Below the pieces are notes generated by a model. It worked only from the letters and a program-made list of their open reading frames with translations. It was not told the DNA's origin and searched no databases. 11,402 nucleotides of DNA from positions 1 through 11,402 of the forward strand of contig JACPZV010000459.1 in NCBI GenBank assembly GCA_016195295.1, given 5' to 3'. Shown piece after piece: positions 11,247 to 11,402 of this stretch. Source of the DNA: Acidobacteriota bacterium. GTDB taxonomy: Bacteria; Acidobacteriota; Vicinamibacteria; Vicinamibacterales; CAVVIG01. Position 1 is the first letter of the stretch. Each line of letters begins with the position of its first letter. A program made the position numbers and the translations under genes.

Positions 11247-11402
11247 GCCGGCGGATTCTTCTGGTGAGGCTTCGTGAAATCGGCGACGTTGTTTTTACGA
11301 CGCCGGCCATCCATGCGCTGCGGCGCAGGTTTCCCACCGCCCACATTTCATACCTCGTCGAACCGGCGGCGGCTCCGGTTGTCGCCAACAATCCCCATCT
11401 GA
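11219..11402 (+). CDS. Glycosyltransferase family 9 (ADP-heptose transferase type), 5' part only
   Basis: The first 61 codons of a gene cut by the window end. RRILLVRLREIGDVVFTTPAIHALRRRFPTAHIS-type sequence is the typical N-terminal Rossmann strand and helix of the family 9 heptosyltransferases (WaaF/WaaC/WaaQ-like). These add heptose to the inner core of lipopolysaccharide. YLVEPAAAPVVANNPHL matches the following strand and the usual 'NPH' segment. The ATG at 11219 is the upstream in-frame ATG nearest the domain and gives a 12-residue leader whose LPNS is encoded by the repeat arm 11235-11246. GTG inside the domain would be too late. No good ribosome binding site is visible, so the start is uncertain. 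It is probably co-transcribed with the Trm112-like gene and fits an envelope role. Confidence 0.85.
   Translation, partial: MGDASLPNSRRRILLVRLREIGDVVFTTPAIHALRRRFPTAHISYLVEPAAAPVVANNPHL

Overview
The window is a high-GC bacterial chromosome segment. Genes are tightly packed, and ten of the twelve protein genes plus a tRNA lie on the minus strand. The best guess for the organism is an acidobacterium, probably of the Vicinamibacteria type. That rests on a PadR regulator coupled to an ADOP-style 'permease prefix' membrane protein and on many short GTAG-hairpin repeats between genes. No 16S or other phylogenetic marker test was possible, so the assignment is tentative.

Layout in minus-strand transcription order. 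A divergent 47 bp promoter region (10969-11015) separates two units. Rightwards (+) go a 56-residue Trm112-like zinc protein and the beginning of a glycosyltransferase family 9 (ADP-heptose transferase type) gene cut by the window end. Leftwards (-) runs a long housekeeping series: secreted TPR protein, LolB-like lipoprotein, ispE, tRNA-Gln(UUG), prs, rplY/ctc, pth, rpsF, rpsR, rplI, dnaB. This joins the TPR-lolB-ispE-tRNAGln-prs-rplY-pth order known from Proteobacteria to the common rpsF-rpsR-rplI-dnaB order. It links envelope lipoprotein sorting, isoprenoid and PRPP supply, ribosome assembly, peptidyl-tRNA recycling and replication. An intrinsic terminator lies between rplI and dnaB. After dnaB comes a 773 bp gene-free, repeat-rich stretch (960-1732). 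The last unit is a two-gene PadR/membrane protein operon (959 to 28) with a recognisable promoter and a perfect inverted-repeat operator.

The most interesting layer is non-coding. I count about eleven GTAG-plus-hairpin elements with the architecture of REP sequences (the substrates of RAYT/TnpA_REP transposases). Two sites lie in-frame inside essential genes: a 55 bp inverted pair in ispE and a half element in pth, where Pth is about 20 residues longer than the E. coli enzyme. Elsewhere the TAG of the GTAG foot serves as the stop codon of dnaB and of pth.

Independently, several gene junctions carry a different oligomeric 7-9 bp repeat that faces its own inverse: rplI/dnaB, rplY/pth, prs/rplY and Trm112/GT9. 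The lolB/ispE junction has a 13 bp perfect inverted repeat. In nearly every case the repeat begins at, or contains, the stop codon of the upstream gene. This looks like a stop-codon-anchored class of 3'-end repeats and is the main thing worth checking genome-wide. There is no transposase, CRISPR array, phage gene or obvious new multi-gene defence system in the window.
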